Shown here: positions 17,302-28,530 of the stretch, one piece after another
Position numbering within the stretch: position 1 is the first letter of the stretch
How the letters are laid out: each line of letters begins with the position of its first letter
Source of the DNA: CAUYXJ01 sp963577065
Lineage (GTDB): Bacteria > Chloroflexota > Dehalococcoidia > Tepidiformales > Tepidiformaceae
Assembly (NCBI GenBank): GCA_963577065.1
Contig: CAUYXJ010000002.1
Coordinates: 1 to 64,000 of the forward strand
Direction of reading: 5' to 3'
DNA: 64,000 nt
Translations under genes and position numbers: made by a program
The notes under the pieces: generated by a model
The model's database searches: none
The model's input: the letters and a program-made list of their open reading frames with translations, nothing else
What the model was told of the DNA's origin: nothing

Positions 17302-17828
17302 TGGCGACGAAGTGGTGGTCCGGCGCGGAGCTCGCGGCGGCGGCGGAGCGACTCGTTCCCGGTTCGGTTGCGCGGACGAGCGAGACCGCCTGCGCGCTGA
17401 AGCCGGAAAGCGCGCTGCAGACGTTCCGCGCCCTCCGCGACGACCCGGAAACGGACTTCGTCCACCTCACGAACCTCTGCGCCGCGGACTACTGGGACCA
17501 CTTCGAAGTCGTCTACCACCTGCAGTCCCTCGAGCGAAACCAGATCGCCTGCGCGAAGGTCGAAGCTTGGGAGCGCGAGGAGCCGGTGGTTCCCAGCGTC
17601 GTCGATATCTGGCAGGGGGCCTGGATCCAGGAGTCCGAAGCCTACGATCTCTTCGGCATCGGCTTCGAGGGCCACCCCAACCTCACCCGCATCCTCCTCT
17701 GGGAGGGCTACCCGGGGCATCCGCTGCGCAAGGACTTCCTGGCGATGCCCGGCGGCCTCCAGCCCGGCCTGAACGAATTCGCGGGCACCTCCGCGAAGCC
17801 CGAGCCCCCGGTGCATCCCGTCCAATGA
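17301..17828 (+). CDS. nuoC: NADH-quinone oxidoreductase subunit C
   Basis: A 175-residue peripheral-arm subunit (30-kDa type). Signatures: FVHLTNLCAADYW, FEVVYHLQSL and the C-terminal ESEAYDLFGIGFEGHPNLTR then GHPLRKDF. It is a separate gene, not fused to nuoD. The ATG lies inside the nuoA TGA, which suggests translational coupling. Confidence 0.95.
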   Translation: MATKWWSGAELAAAAERLVPGSVARTSETACALKPESALQTFRALRDDPETDFVHLTNLCAADYWDHFEVVYHLQSLERNQIACAKVEAWEREEPVVPSVVDIWQGAWIQESEAYDLFGIGFEGHPNLTRILLWEGYPGHPLRKDFLAMPGGLQPGLNEFAGTSAKPEPPVHPVQ

Positions 17829-17838
17829 GCGCGATCCG

Positions 17839-18948
17839 ATGAGTGAGATCGTCCAGTCCGAACCGTTCGTGATGAACATCGGGCCGCAGCATCCGTCGAC
17901 CCACGGCGTCTTCCGCGTGAAGGCGACGGTCGACGGTGAGCGAATCATCGACGCCGAGATGGTGATCGGCTACCTCCATCGCTCGATGGAGAAACTCGCG
18001 GAAGAGCGTACCTACACCCAGAACATCCCCTTCACGGACCGCACCGACTACCTGAGCAGCATGTCGAACAACCTCGGCTACTGCCTCGCCGTGGAGAAGC
18101 TCGCCGACATCGAGGTGCCCGAACGCGGCCAGGCGATCCGCGTGATCATGGCCGAGCTCCAGCGGGTGGCCAGCCACTGCATGGGAGCGGGCGCGTTCGC
18201 GAACGACACCGGCGCCTGGCAGACGCCGATCATGTGGTTCATGCGTGAACGCGAGAAGATCCTGGACATCTTCGAGATGACCAGCGGCGCGCGCCTCACG
18301 TGTAACTACATGCGTATCGGGGGCGTCGCCTTCGATCTCCCCGAGAGCTTCGAGGAGGAGGTTCGCGCCTTCATCCCCGCCATGCGCCAGACGATCGACG
18401 ACGGCGAGGGTCTCCTCTCGGGCAACGAGATCTTCATCGCGCGAGCGCGCAACGTCGCCGTGGTTCCCCACGAAATGGCGATCAACGCTTCGTTGAGCGG
18501 CCCCATGCTGCGCGGCAGCGGCGTCGCTTGGGATATCCGCAAGGCCGACCCCTACTGCGGCTACGAGCAGTACGACTTCGAGATCCCGATCGGCTACCAG
18601 GGCGACGCCTACGACCGCTTCATCATCCGCATCGAGGAGATGCGCCAGAGCCTGAAGATCGTGGAGCAGGCGCTTGATGGGCTGCCGGGGGGCCCGCATA
18701 GCACCGAGGTCCCACTCGCGCTCCGCCCCCCTGCGGGCGAGGCCTATGCGCGCATCGAGAGTCCCCGCGGCGAGCTCGGCTACTACCTCGTGAGTGACGA
18801 GGGCCCCTCGCCCTACCGCTTCCATATCCGCCCGCCCTCGCTCATCAACCTCACCGTCTTGCGGGAGATGACCGTCGGCGGCTCGATCGCTGATGCGATC
18901 GTGGCCCTCGGGTCGATCGACATCGTCGTCGGGGAGATCGACCGCTGA
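17839..18948 (+). CDS. nuoD: NADH-quinone oxidoreductase subunit D
   Basis: A 369-residue peripheral-arm subunit (49-kDa, hydrogenase large-subunit fold) that forms the quinone pocket with NuoB. It begins with FVMNIGPQHPSTHGVFR and has GYLHRSMEKLAEERTY, QRVASHCMG and the C-terminal RPPSLINLTVL. The partner subunit B that carries cluster N2 is not encoded nearby. Confidence 0.95.
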   Translation: MSEIVQSEPFVMNIGPQHPSTHGVFRVKATVDGERIIDAEMVIGYLHRSMEKLAEERTYTQNIPFTDRTDYLSSMSNNLGYCLAVEKLADIEVPERGQAIRVIMAELQRVASHCMGAGAFANDTGAWQTPIMWFMREREKILDIFEMTSGARLTCNYMRIGGVAFDLPESFEEEVRAFIPAMRQTIDDGEGLLSGNEIFIARARNVAVVPHEMAINASLSGPMLRGSGVAWDIRKADPYCGYEQYDFEIPIGYQGDAYDRFIIRIEEMRQSLKIVEQALDGLPGGPHSTEVPLALRPPAGEAYARIESPRGELGYYLVSDEGPSPYRFHIRPPSLINLTVLREMTVGGSIADAIVALGSIDIVVGEIDR

Positions 18949-20210
18949 TGGGTCCTCTTGTCACCGATCACTGGTACGACCTGCGTGACCTTTCGAACAT
19001 CTCGCGGGAGATCCTCGAAGGGATCGACAAGGTGGCGCCGAGCGAAGTCGCTTACATCGTCGCGCCGGTGCTCGGGTTCGTCGCCTTCTTCCTGATCTTC
19101 GTGCTGCCCTCGCAGCTCATCGTGGGCGTGTACGGCGAGCGCCGCATCATCGGGCGCATGCAGGCGCGCCGGGGCCCGAACCGGGTCGGTCCGTTCGGCC
19201 TGCTGCAGCCAATTGCTGATGCAATCAAGCTCCTGCAGAAGGAAGCGCTGACCCCGAAGACCGCCGATCGCGCGATCATGTGGGCGGCGCCCATCTTCTT
19301 CGTCGCGCCCGCGGTCCTGCTCTTCGCGACGATCCCGTTCGGCCCGCGCATGATCTTTGCGGACATCCCCGTGGCCCTGATCTACTTCATCGCGATCTCG
19401 GCGTTACCGGTGCTGGCTGCGTTCATGGCGGGGTGGGGGTCGAACAACAAGTACAGCCTTTACGGGGCAATGCGCGTCGTCGCGATGTCGGTCAGCTACG
19501 AAGTGCCGCTCGTGCTCAGCCTCCTTGCGGTGGTGGTCTTCTCCAGCACGATGAGCCTCCAGGGGATCGTCCTCTTCCAGGCCGACGTCAACCTCTGGCT
19601 CGTCTTCATGATGCCGCTGGCCTTCCTCATCTACTTCATCAGCGTGAGCGCGGAGCTCAACCGCACCCCCACGGACATCGCCGAGGCCGAGTCCGAGATC
19701 GTCGCCGGCTACCTCACCGAGTACAGCGGCATGAAGTGGGGGCTCTTCTACGGAATGGACATCGGCTACGCCCTGGCCGCGTCGGCCTTCGCCGCTACCG
19801 TCTTCCTCGGCGGTTGGTCGATGTGGGGGCTGGAGGAGTGGGTTCCCCCGTGGATGATCTTCATTGCAAAGACCCACCTCTTCTACTTCGTCTTCATCTG
19901 GACCCGGGGCACACTGCCCCGCCTGCGCATCGATCAGCTGATGGCGTTCGCCTGGAAGTTCCTGTTGCCGCTTGCCGTCTTCAATCTCTTCTTGGTCTCG
20001 CTCGAGCGGCTGCTCTGGGTCGAGAACGACATCGGCGACGGCATCGTCTTCGCTTTCGCCGCGGGCAACCTCGTCGCATCGGCGGCAGCGGCGTACCTCT
20101 GGGCGCGCCTGCTCGGCTACCGCCCTGAGCGCATCCCCACGAAGCCGCGCTTGGTGCGCGAAGCCGGCGGCTATGTCCCCGTCGAAGGCCAGACGGGCGG
20201 CGGGGAGTAG
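18948..20210 (+). CDS. nuoH: NADH-quinone oxidoreductase subunit H
   Basis: A 420-residue, eight-helix membrane subunit joining the two arms of complex I. Signatures: GERRIIGRMQARRGPNRVGP in the first loop, LQKEALTPKTADR, and ELNRTPTDIAEAESEIVAGY with the conserved acidic loop. The ATG overlaps the nuoD stop. A ~25-residue polar C-terminal tail ends the protein. nuoI, normally next, is missing. Confidence 0.95.
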   Translation: MGPLVTDHWYDLRDLSNISREILEGIDKVAPSEVAYIVAPVLGFVAFFLIFVLPSQLIVGVYGERRIIGRMQARRGPNRVGPFGLLQPIADAIKLLQKEALTPKTADRAIMWAAPIFFVAPAVLLFATIPFGPRMIFADIPVALIYFIAISALPVLAAFMAGWGSNNKYSLYGAMRVVAMSVSYEVPLVLSLLAVVVFSSTMSLQGIVLFQADVNLWLVFMMPLAFLIYFISVSAELNRTPTDIAEAESEIVAGYLTEYSGMKWGLFYGMDIGYALAASAFAATVFLGGWSMWGLEEWVPPWMIFIAKTHLFYFVFIWTRGTLPRLRIDQLMAFAWKFLLPLAVFNLFLVSLERLLWVENDIGDGIVFAFAAGNLVASAAAAYLWARLLGYRPERIPTKPRLVREAGGYVPVEGQTGGGE

Positions 20211-20723
20211 ATGGACGGAGCGGGAGTCGGCATCGCGTTTTGGGCGCTCGCCTTCGTCACGTTAGGAGCGGCCGGCGGCGTGATGGTTTCCCGCAACCTG
20301 CTCCACGCGGTGCTCTTGCTCATCGTCACCTTTATTGGCGTTGCCGGTTTCTTCGTCCTGCTCTCGGCGGAGTTCATCGCGATGGCGCAGATCGTCATCT
20401 ACGTCGGTGCGATTGCTGTGCTCATGCTGTTCGCGATCGTCCTCACGCCCCGCACCATCCGCGACAACTCCGAGACGGCGATGGTCGGCCCCGCCATCCT
20501 GCTCGGCATCGCATTGGGGACCGTGTTCCTGTTCGTCATCTACGACACCGAGTGGGCGGTCGTGGCGAGCGATCCCGCCCTTTCCGCAGAGGACCTGGGC
20601 AAGGCGCTGCTCTCGACCTGGGTCCTGCCCTTCGAGATCGCCTCTGTGCTTCTCACGGCTGCGCTCGTGGGCGCGATCATGCTCGTGCGCACGAGCGAGG
20701 AAGAAGCCGAGGACGACGCATGA
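20211..20723 (+). CDS. nuoJ: NADH-quinone oxidoreductase subunit J
   Basis: A 170-residue membrane subunit with five predicted helices. It contains MVSRNLLHAVLLLIVTF and the pi-bulge helix region EFIAMAQIVIYVGAIAVLMLF. It follows nuoH directly, with GGGGAG before the ATG. Confidence 0.95.
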   Translation: MDGAGVGIAFWALAFVTLGAAGGVMVSRNLLHAVLLLIVTFIGVAGFFVLLSAEFIAMAQIVIYVGAIAVLMLFAIVLTPRTIRDNSETAMVGPAILLGIALGTVFLFVIYDTEWAVVASDPALSAEDLGKALLSTWVLPFEIASVLLTAALVGAIMLVRTSEEEAEDDA

Positions 20724-21034
20724 CCCTCGACCTCGAACACTTCCTGACCGTCGGCGCGCTGCTGTTCTCCCTGGGCTTGGTGATTGCGCTGAGCAAGCGC
20801 AACGCCGTGGGCGTCCTCATGGGTATCGAGCTCATGCTCAATGCCGTCAACCTCACGCTCATCGCCTTCTCGAGGTTCGGCGCGAGCGAGCAGCCGATCG
20901 CCGGCCACGTCTTCGTCAGTTTCGTCATCACCGTCGCTGCGGCTGAGGCCGCGGTCGCGCTGGCGATGGCCGTCTCGATCTACCGCACCCGCGAAACGGT
21001 CGAGGTCGATCAGCTCGACCTCCTCAGGTTGTAG
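20720..21034 (+). CDS. nuoK: NADH-quinone oxidoreductase subunit K
   Basis: A 104-residue, three-helix MnhC-like subunit. The conserved Glu in GIELMLNAVNLTLIAF and the second in VITVAAAEAAVALA are present; both are needed for proton pumping. The ATG lies 4 bp inside the nuoJ end. Confidence 0.95.
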   Translation: MTLDLEHFLTVGALLFSLGLVIALSKRNAVGVLMGIELMLNAVNLTLIAFSRFGASEQPIAGHVFVSFVITVAAAEAAVALAMAVSIYRTRETVEVDQLDLLRL

Positions 21035-21038
21035 CCGG

Positions 21039-21236
21039 ATGTGGGTCGAATTCATGACCGTTGGGAACGCCTACGTGGCCGAGACCTGGTATGAACTCTT
21101 CGCCGCTGAGGGGCTCCGCATCGTCGTCATCCCACCCGTGGGCCGAGGCGAAGACGCTTCGATGCGGGACGAACGCACGATCTACGTGCCCACGGGCAAA
21201 GCCCACGTGGCCCGCGAAATCCTGAGGAAGATCTGA
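21039..21236 (+). CDS. Small DUF2007-like protein embedded in the nuo operon
   Basis: A 65-residue soluble protein between nuoK (4 bp before it) and nuoL (4 bp after it). The pattern TVGNAYVAETWYELFAAEG followed by LRIVVIPPVGRG resembles the short DUF2007-type, PII-like putative signalling domain: a strand, an A-E-x-x-x-x-x-L-x-x-x-G helix, a strand. ATG at 21039; a second ATG five codons on is possible. Its tight spacing means it is made with complex I. No role is known to me; sensing or assembly is guesswork. Confidence 0.6.
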   Translation: MWVEFMTVGNAYVAETWYELFAAEGLRIVVIPPVGRGEDASMRDERTIYVPTGKAHVAREILRKI

Positions 21237-21240
21237 GGCG

Positions 21241-23156
<1,916 letters not shown>

Positions 23157-23166
23157 GGAGGCTGGC

Positions 23167-24630
23167 GTGGAACTGACCGTTCTCGTGTTCTTGCCCGCTG
23201 CCGCGGGGATCGTCGCGATGATGCTGCCGGCGCAACAGGCCCAGTACGCCAAGTGGATCGCCCTCCTCGGCTCGCTCGCGACACTCGCCCTTTCGCTTTG
23301 GCTCTTTTTCGAGTTTGAGGCGGGGATCGGTGGCTTCCAGTTCGTCGACCGCGCGACCTGGATCGATACGGGCTCGTTCGAGATTCAGTACTTCCTCGCC
23401 GTCGACGGCCTCAGTCTCCCTCTTGTCGTCCTGACCACGTTCCTCACGACCGCCTCGGTGCTCATTTCGTTCAGCATCGAGAAGCGCCCGCGCGCCTACT
23501 TCGCTAGCCTGATGCTGCTCTCAACCGCGGTGTTGGGCGTCTTCACGGCGATGGACTTCCTCCTCTTCTTCCTCTTCTGGGAGCTCGAGCTCTTCCCGAT
23601 GTACCTGCTCATCTCCGTCTGGGGCTCCGGGCGGAAGGAGTATTCGGCGATGAAGTTCGTGCTCTTCACGGTCGCGGGCTCGGCCTTCATGCTGGTCGCG
23701 ATCCTCGCCCTCGCCTTCAGTGCGAACACGTTCGATATCGCCGTCCTCGGGCAGTCCAGCTTCGATGACACCGTCCTGCCGCTGCGCTGGATCTTCCTGT
23801 TCCTGTTCATCGGCTTCGCCGTGAAGCTGCCGATCGTGCCGCTCCACACCTGGCTCCCCGACGCCCACAGCGACGCTCCCACGGCCGTATCGGTGATGCT
23901 CGCGGGCGTCCTGCTGAAGATGGGCGGCTACGGGATCATCCGCATGTGCGTCACGATCCTTCCCCAGCAGGCGGACGACTTTGGGATCTGGCTGGCCGCC
24001 ATCGGCGCGGCCAGCGTCCTCTACGGCGCCTTCGTCACCTTCCGGCAGACGGATGTGAAGCGCCTGATCGCCTACTCCTCGGTGAGCCATATGGGCCTGG
24101 TCCTGCTGGGGATCGGCGCGCTCGGCAGCACGGCCTTGGTCGGCGCCGCCTATCAGATGCTCGCGCACGGACTGATCACGGGCCTTCTTTTCGTGGTCGT
24201 CGGGATCATGTACGAGCGCACGCACACGCGTGAGATCGGGCGGCTCGGCGGGCTCGCCCGCCAGATGCCGCTGATCGCCACCGGCCTCGTCTTCGCCGGC
24301 TTCGCCAGCGTCGGCTTGCCCTCCCTGGCAGGCTTCATCGGCGAGATCACGGTCTTCCTAGGCGCCTTCCAGAAGCACGAATGGGCCGTGCTGATGGCCA
24401 TCTTCGGCGCCGTGCTCTCCGCCGGGTACATCCTCTGGGCACTCCAGCGCGTCGTCTTTGGCCCCGTTCGCCACGAGTGGGATGAAGCCGGCGATCAGCG
24501 CTACTGGTGGGAGCACGCGGCCGTCCTCGGCCTCGCCGCGCTCGTGGTCCTTCTCGGCGTCTATCCCGACCTGATCATGGACATGATCGATCCCGCGATC
24601 GAAGTCGTCAGCGCCAGGGTCTCCGCATGA
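23167..24630 (+). CDS. nuoM: NADH-quinone oxidoreductase subunit M
   Basis: A 487-residue antiporter-like subunit with about 14 helices. It shows FWELELFPMYLLISVWG, KLPIVPLHTWLPDAHSDAPT, LLKMGGYGIIR and SLAGFIGE. Key Lys and Glu residues of the proton channel are visible in these motifs. The GTG follows AGGAGG, 10 bp after the nuoL end. Confidence 0.95.
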   Translation: MELTVLVFLPAAAGIVAMMLPAQQAQYAKWIALLGSLATLALSLWLFFEFEAGIGGFQFVDRATWIDTGSFEIQYFLAVDGLSLPLVVLTTFLTTASVLISFSIEKRPRAYFASLMLLSTAVLGVFTAMDFLLFFLFWELELFPMYLLISVWGSGRKEYSAMKFVLFTVAGSAFMLVAILALAFSANTFDIAVLGQSSFDDTVLPLRWIFLFLFIGFAVKLPIVPLHTWLPDAHSDAPTAVSVMLAGVLLKMGGYGIIRMCVTILPQQADDFGIWLAAIGAASVLYGAFVTFRQTDVKRLIAYSSVSHMGLVLLGIGALGSTALVGAAYQMLAHGLITGLLFVVVGIMYERTHTREIGRLGGLARQMPLIATGLVFAGFASVGLPSLAGFIGEITVFLGAFQKHEWAVLMAIFGAVLSAGYILWALQRVVFGPVRHEWDEAGDQRYWWEHAAVLGLAALVVLLGVYPDLIMDMIDPAIEVVSARVSA

Positions 24631-26087
24631 GCGAACTGGACATCGTCGGCCCCCAGCTCGCAGTCCTGATCGCGGCCGGGGCGGTGATCGCCTGGGAAGC
24701 GATCTTCCCGAAGCAGCGGGCGGCCCTGCCCTACATCGCGCTGTTGGGGATCGCCGGTTCCGCTATCTGGACGACGACCTGGGTAGCGCGCGACGACTTC
24801 CAGACCGCCTTCGACGGCACCCTTGCGCTGGACCAGTTCGCCGTCTTCTTTTACTTCGTCTTTGCCGGCATTACCGCCACCGTGATCGTCGCCTCGATCG
24901 ATTGGGTCGATCGCGAAGGCCATCGCCAGTCCGAGTACTACGCACTCATCCTCACGGCCTCCGCGGGGCTGATGTTCCTCGCCTCGGCCCGGGACCTGAT
25001 CACGATCTTCCTCGCCCTCGAGCTCTCTTCGATCCCGCAGTACGTCCTCGCGGGCTGGGGCAAGGACCAGCGCTCCGGCGAGGCGGGGATCAAGTACCTC
25101 CTCCTCGGGGCGATCGCCTCGGCGCTCCTCCTCTACGGAATGGCGCTGCTTTACGGCTTCACCGGCTCCACCCTGCTCGTTGATATCGGCGCCGCGATCG
25201 CCGACACGGGCGCCGAGAACCGTTCGCTCCTGATCGTTTCGTCCGTGCTCCTGATCGCTGGTTTCGGCTTCAAGATGGCGGTCGTGCCCTTCCAGATGTG
25301 GGTCCCCGACGTCTACCAGGGCGCCCCCACGCCCGTCGCCGCGTTCCTTTCGGTGGGGTCGAAGGCCGCAGCCTTCGCCGTCGTCATGCGCATCTTCTTC
25401 GAGGCCTTGGGCGAGGACTTCCTCAGTGACGACTGGTCGATGATCTTCGCCGTCATCGCGGCCACCTCGATGACCCTCGGCAACGTCCTCGCGATCGTCC
25501 AGACCGACATCAAGCGCATGCTCGGCTATTCGTCCATCGCGCAGGCGGGCAACTTCATGATCGGCCTCGCCGCGATCTCCGTCGCTGGGGACGACTTCGT
25601 GCTGGGCGCGAGCGGCGTGCTCCTCTTCGTGGCCGCCTACGCGTTCACCAACCTCGGCGCCTTCATCGCCGTGATCGGCATCTCTCAGCGCATCGGCAGC
25701 GACAAGATCGCGGACTATGCCGGGATGTGGCGTCGCGCCCCGTTCTTCGCGCTTGCCTTGGCCTTCTGCCTCATCTCACTCGCGGGGATCCCACCGACCG
25801 CGGGGTTCTGGGCGAAGATCTACGTCTTCAACGCCGGCATCCGTGCGGATCTCGTCTGGCTCGTCATCATCGCTGTGCTGAATTCGGTCATTTCGGCCTA
25901 CTACTACCTGGCCGTCGTGCGCCAGATGTTCTTGGGCGACGCCGCGGACGAGCGCAAGCTGCCGGTCTCGCCCACGATCGGCCTCGCGCTGGGCGTCGCT
26001 ACCGCTGGCGTGATCGTCTTCGGCATCCTCCCCATGCCGCTGGTCGAGGCCGCGCGCGACGCCGCCGAAATCTTCACCACGACTTAG
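24627..26087 (+). CDS. nuoN: NADH-quinone oxidoreductase subunit N
   Basis: A 486-residue antiporter-like subunit. Signatures: FLALELSSIPQYVLAG, GFGFKMAVVPFQMWVPDVYQGAPTP (the family run around the pumping Lys) and GIPPTAGFWAK. The ATG overlaps the nuoM TGA. It is the last recognised nuo gene; ybeY follows after 9 bp and may be co-transcribed. Confidence 0.95.
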   Translation: MSELDIVGPQLAVLIAAGAVIAWEAIFPKQRAALPYIALLGIAGSAIWTTTWVARDDFQTAFDGTLALDQFAVFFYFVFAGITATVIVASIDWVDREGHRQSEYYALILTASAGLMFLASARDLITIFLALELSSIPQYVLAGWGKDQRSGEAGIKYLLLGAIASALLLYGMALLYGFTGSTLLVDIGAAIADTGAENRSLLIVSSVLLIAGFGFKMAVVPFQMWVPDVYQGAPTPVAAFLSVGSKAAAFAVVMRIFFEALGEDFLSDDWSMIFAVIAATSMTLGNVLAIVQTDIKRMLGYSSIAQAGNFMIGLAAISVAGDDFVLGASGVLLFVAAYAFTNLGAFIAVIGISQRIGSDKIADYAGMWRRAPFFALALAFCLISLAGIPPTAGFWAKIYVFNAGIRADLVWLVIIAVLNSVISAYYYLAVVRQMFLGDAADERKLPVSPTIGLALGVATAGVIVFGILPMPLVEAARDAAEIFTTT

Positions 26088-26096
26088 GCTCGCGCG

Positions 26097-26552
26097 ATGT
26101 CGTACGCGGTCGACTTCGTAATCGAGGTCGAGCCTGTCGGCGTCGATACCGCGGCCCTTGCCGCACTCGCCGAGCGCGTGCTCGCGGGCGAGAAGGTCGC
26201 ACCTGGCGTGACCCTCACGATTCTGACCACGGATGACGAGACCCTGCAGGAGCTCAACGGCCGCTTCCTCGGGATCGACGCCCCCACCGACGTGCTCGCT
26301 TTCCCGGAGGCGGCGGAGGTGCCGCTCGGCGAGGGCGAGGACCGGAGCCTGGGCGAGATCGCCATCAGCACCCCCACAGCCCAGCGCCAGGCCACCGAAC
26401 TCGCGCATCCCCTTGCGGACGAACTCGCCCACCTGCTCGTCCATGGCATCCTTCACCTCTGCGGCTACGATCATGTCAGCGACGCCGAAGCCGTCCGCAT
26501 GCGCGCGCGCGAAGAGCACTATCTCGGCGACATAACGAGTCACGGGCGCTGA
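26097..26552 (+). CDS. ybeY: Endoribonuclease YbeY (16S rRNA maturation)
   Basis: A 151-residue single-strand-specific metallo-RNase. The zinc motif HGILHLCGYDH (three His) is at about residues 119-129, preceded by the usual PTDVLAFPE and LGEIAIS. The ATG lies 9 bp after nuoN. Confidence 0.92.
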   Translation: MSYAVDFVIEVEPVGVDTAALAALAERVLAGEKVAPGVTLTILTTDDETLQELNGRFLGIDAPTDVLAFPEAAEVPLGEGEDRSLGEIAISTPTAQRQATELAHPLADELAHLLVHGILHLCGYDHVSDAEAVRMRAREEHYLGDITSHGR

Positions 26553-26662
26553 GGCTCAGGCTGCGAAGGCGATGTCTCCGGTTAGCCGCGGAGGCCTCGC
26601 GGGTCTAGGCCGGACATCTGTTCTATACTCGCGCTTACCATCCTCGCGCCCCAGGAGGAGCG

Positions 26663-28159
26663 GTGCTCTACGGCAAGTGGCGTCCACGCGGATTCGATGA
26701 GGTCGTGGGCCAGGATCACGTGGTGTCGACATTGCGCAACGCCCTCACCGCGGAGAAGGTCGCGCACGCCTACCTTTTCGCGGGACCGCGTGGCACCGGC
26801 AAGACCACGACCGCGCGGATCCTCGCCAAAGCGGTCAATTGCCACAATCTCAGCGAGGGCGAACCATGTAACGCCTGTGATTCCTGCGAGGCGATCAACC
26901 GCGGGGCCGCCCTCGATCTGATAGAGATGGATGCCGCGAGCAACCGTGGGATCGAAGATGTCCGCGAGCTACGGGACAAGATCGCTTTCGCCCCCAGCGA
27001 CCTCGAGAAGAAGGTCTACCTCCTCGACGAGGTCCACATGCTCACCACGGGCGCCTTCAACGCCCTCTTGAAAACGCTCGAAGAGCCGCCCCCGCACGCG
27101 ATCTTCATCCTCGCGACCACCGAGCTCCACGAGGTGCCCGCGACGATCATCTCGCGCTGCCAGCGCTTCGATTTCCGGCGCGTGCCGAACGACGCGATGA
27201 TCGCCCGCCTGCGCTACATCGGGGAGCAGGAGGGCTTCGCCATCCCCGATGAGGGCTTGCTGGCGATCGCGCAGGAGGGGCGCGGCGCTCTCCGTGACGC
27301 CATCACCCTGCTCGAGCAGATCGCGTCGATGTACGGCCCCGCGCCCAGCACGGACGACGTGCTCGAATCGCTCGGGCTGGTCCGTGACGAACGCTCGCAG
27401 AAGCTGGCGGACGCGCTCATTGCGAACGATCTCGCTAGCGCTCTCGAGATCGCGCGCGAGGTCGCGGACGACGGCCTCGACATCGCCCGCTTCACGCGCG
27501 AGGCCCTCGATACGCTACGCGAGCGGCTCCTCGAAGCGGCCCGCGAACGCGACCCAGGCCTGGCCCTGCTCACGACCGCCGTGGCGGAGCTCTCCCAGGC
27601 GGACTTCCGCCGCGATCCGGGGAGCGCGGTCCCCCTCGAAGTCGCGTGCGCTGCTACGATCCTCGGTCCCCCGGTCTCTGCCGCCGCCCCTGTGGCGGAG
27701 GGGACGAACGGGCAGACGCGGGCGGCACCCCGCCCGGCGCGGCGCCCACGAAGCGGCGGGGCCGAACGGGAAGAGGAAACGCTCACGACCGAGGCGCGCT
27801 TCCTCCGCGAGCTCTACGAGCGCTGCCACTTGGCCGCGCCGGTACTCGCGGCCTGGCTCAACAACTCCTGCGAAGTGCTCTCGATGGAGAACGGGCAACT
27901 CGAGCTCGGTTTCTACTATCCTCTTCACATGCAGAAGGTCGCGAACGACGGGCGGACCCTCGTCGAGCAGAAGGCGGAGGAGTTGTTGAAGCAGCCCGTG
28001 ACGCTCTCCGTGCGCCAGATCGATAAGGCCCCGCCTGCCCGCCGCCCGGCCAAGGGAGGCCATCTCGCCCAGGCGGCCAAGGCGATGGGTGCGACGCCCG
28101 TGGACCAGCCCGCGCCGCCCGCGCCTGCTCCCCAGACCGCGGGCGAGGGCAGATCCTGA
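26663..28159 (+). CDS. dnaX: DNA polymerase III subunit gamma/tau
   Basis: A 498-residue clamp-loader ATPase. Walker A GPRGTGKTTT is at about residue 41. Zinc Cys residues lie in CHNLSEGEPCNACDSC, Walker B in VYLLDEVHML, the SRC motif in IISRCQRFDF, and sensor 2 (GALRDA) near residue 212. The C-terminal third is Ala/Pro/Gly-rich with a tau-like domain IV/V. GTG after AGGAGG. Upstream, TATACT at 26624-26629 could be a -10, but no good -35 is visible. No slippery site for a gamma form was noticed. First gene of a dnaX-ybaB-recR-recO set. Confidence 0.93.
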   Translation: MLYGKWRPRGFDEVVGQDHVVSTLRNALTAEKVAHAYLFAGPRGTGKTTTARILAKAVNCHNLSEGEPCNACDSCEAINRGAALDLIEMDAASNRGIEDVRELRDKIAFAPSDLEKKVYLLDEVHMLTTGAFNALLKTLEEPPPHAIFILATTELHEVPATIISRCQRFDFRRVPNDAMIARLRYIGEQEGFAIPDEGLLAIAQEGRGALRDAITLLEQIASMYGPAPSTDDVLESLGLVRDERSQKLADALIANDLASALEIAREVADDGLDIARFTREALDTLRERLLEAARERDPGLALLTTAVAELSQADFRRDPGSAVPLEVACAATILGPPVSAAAPVAEGTNGQTRAAPRPARRPRSGGAEREEETLTTEARFLRELYERCHLAAPVLAAWLNNSCEVLSMENGQLELGFYYPLHMQKVANDGRTLVEQKAEELLKQPVTLSVRQIDKAPPARRPAKGGHLAQAAKAMGATPVDQPAPPAPAPQTAGEGRS

Positions 28160-28524
28160 TGGCGAAGAGCAGTGGTCGCAATCGCTACCTCCGCCGTGGG
28201 GGTGGCGGCGGGCGTGCGGGTGGCGCCCAGGGGAACCAGATCGCGGAAGCCCAGGCGATGCTCCAGCAAGCTCAGGAGCAGCTGGCCGCGACCACGGTCG
28301 AAGGTAGCGCCGGCGGTGGTGCGGTCCGGATCACGATGAGCGGTGACCAGAAAATCGAGGCTGTCAAGATCGAGCCCGATGTCATCGACCCCGACGATGT
28401 GGAGATGCTCGAAGACCTGATCGTGGCCGCGATTCACGACGCCTCCGAGCGCGCGAGCGCGCTTCAGGCCGATTCGTTCGGCCCCCTCACCGCCGGCCTC
28501 AATTTGCCCGGGCAGGGCGGCTAA
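28159..28524 (+). CDS. ybaB: YbaB/EbfC nucleoid-associated protein
   Basis: A 121-residue DNA-binding protein. A Gly/Arg-rich N-terminus is followed by the coiled helix IAEAQAMLQQAQEQLA and the family strand VRITMSGDQKIEAVKIEP. The ATG overlaps the dnaX stop. The dnaX-ybaB-recR order is conserved across bacteria and supports the call. Confidence 0.92.
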   Translation: MAKSSGRNRYLRRGGGGGRAGGAQGNQIAEAQAMLQQAQEQLAATTVEGSAGGGAVRITMSGDQKIEAVKIEPDVIDPDDVEMLEDLIVAAIHDASERASALQADSFGPLTAGLNLPGQGG

Positions 28525-28530
28525 GGGCGC

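Noticed and set aside
26663..28159. Programmed frameshift in dnaX (gamma form)
   Set aside because: No A-rich slippery heptamer was found in the region where short gamma would end.
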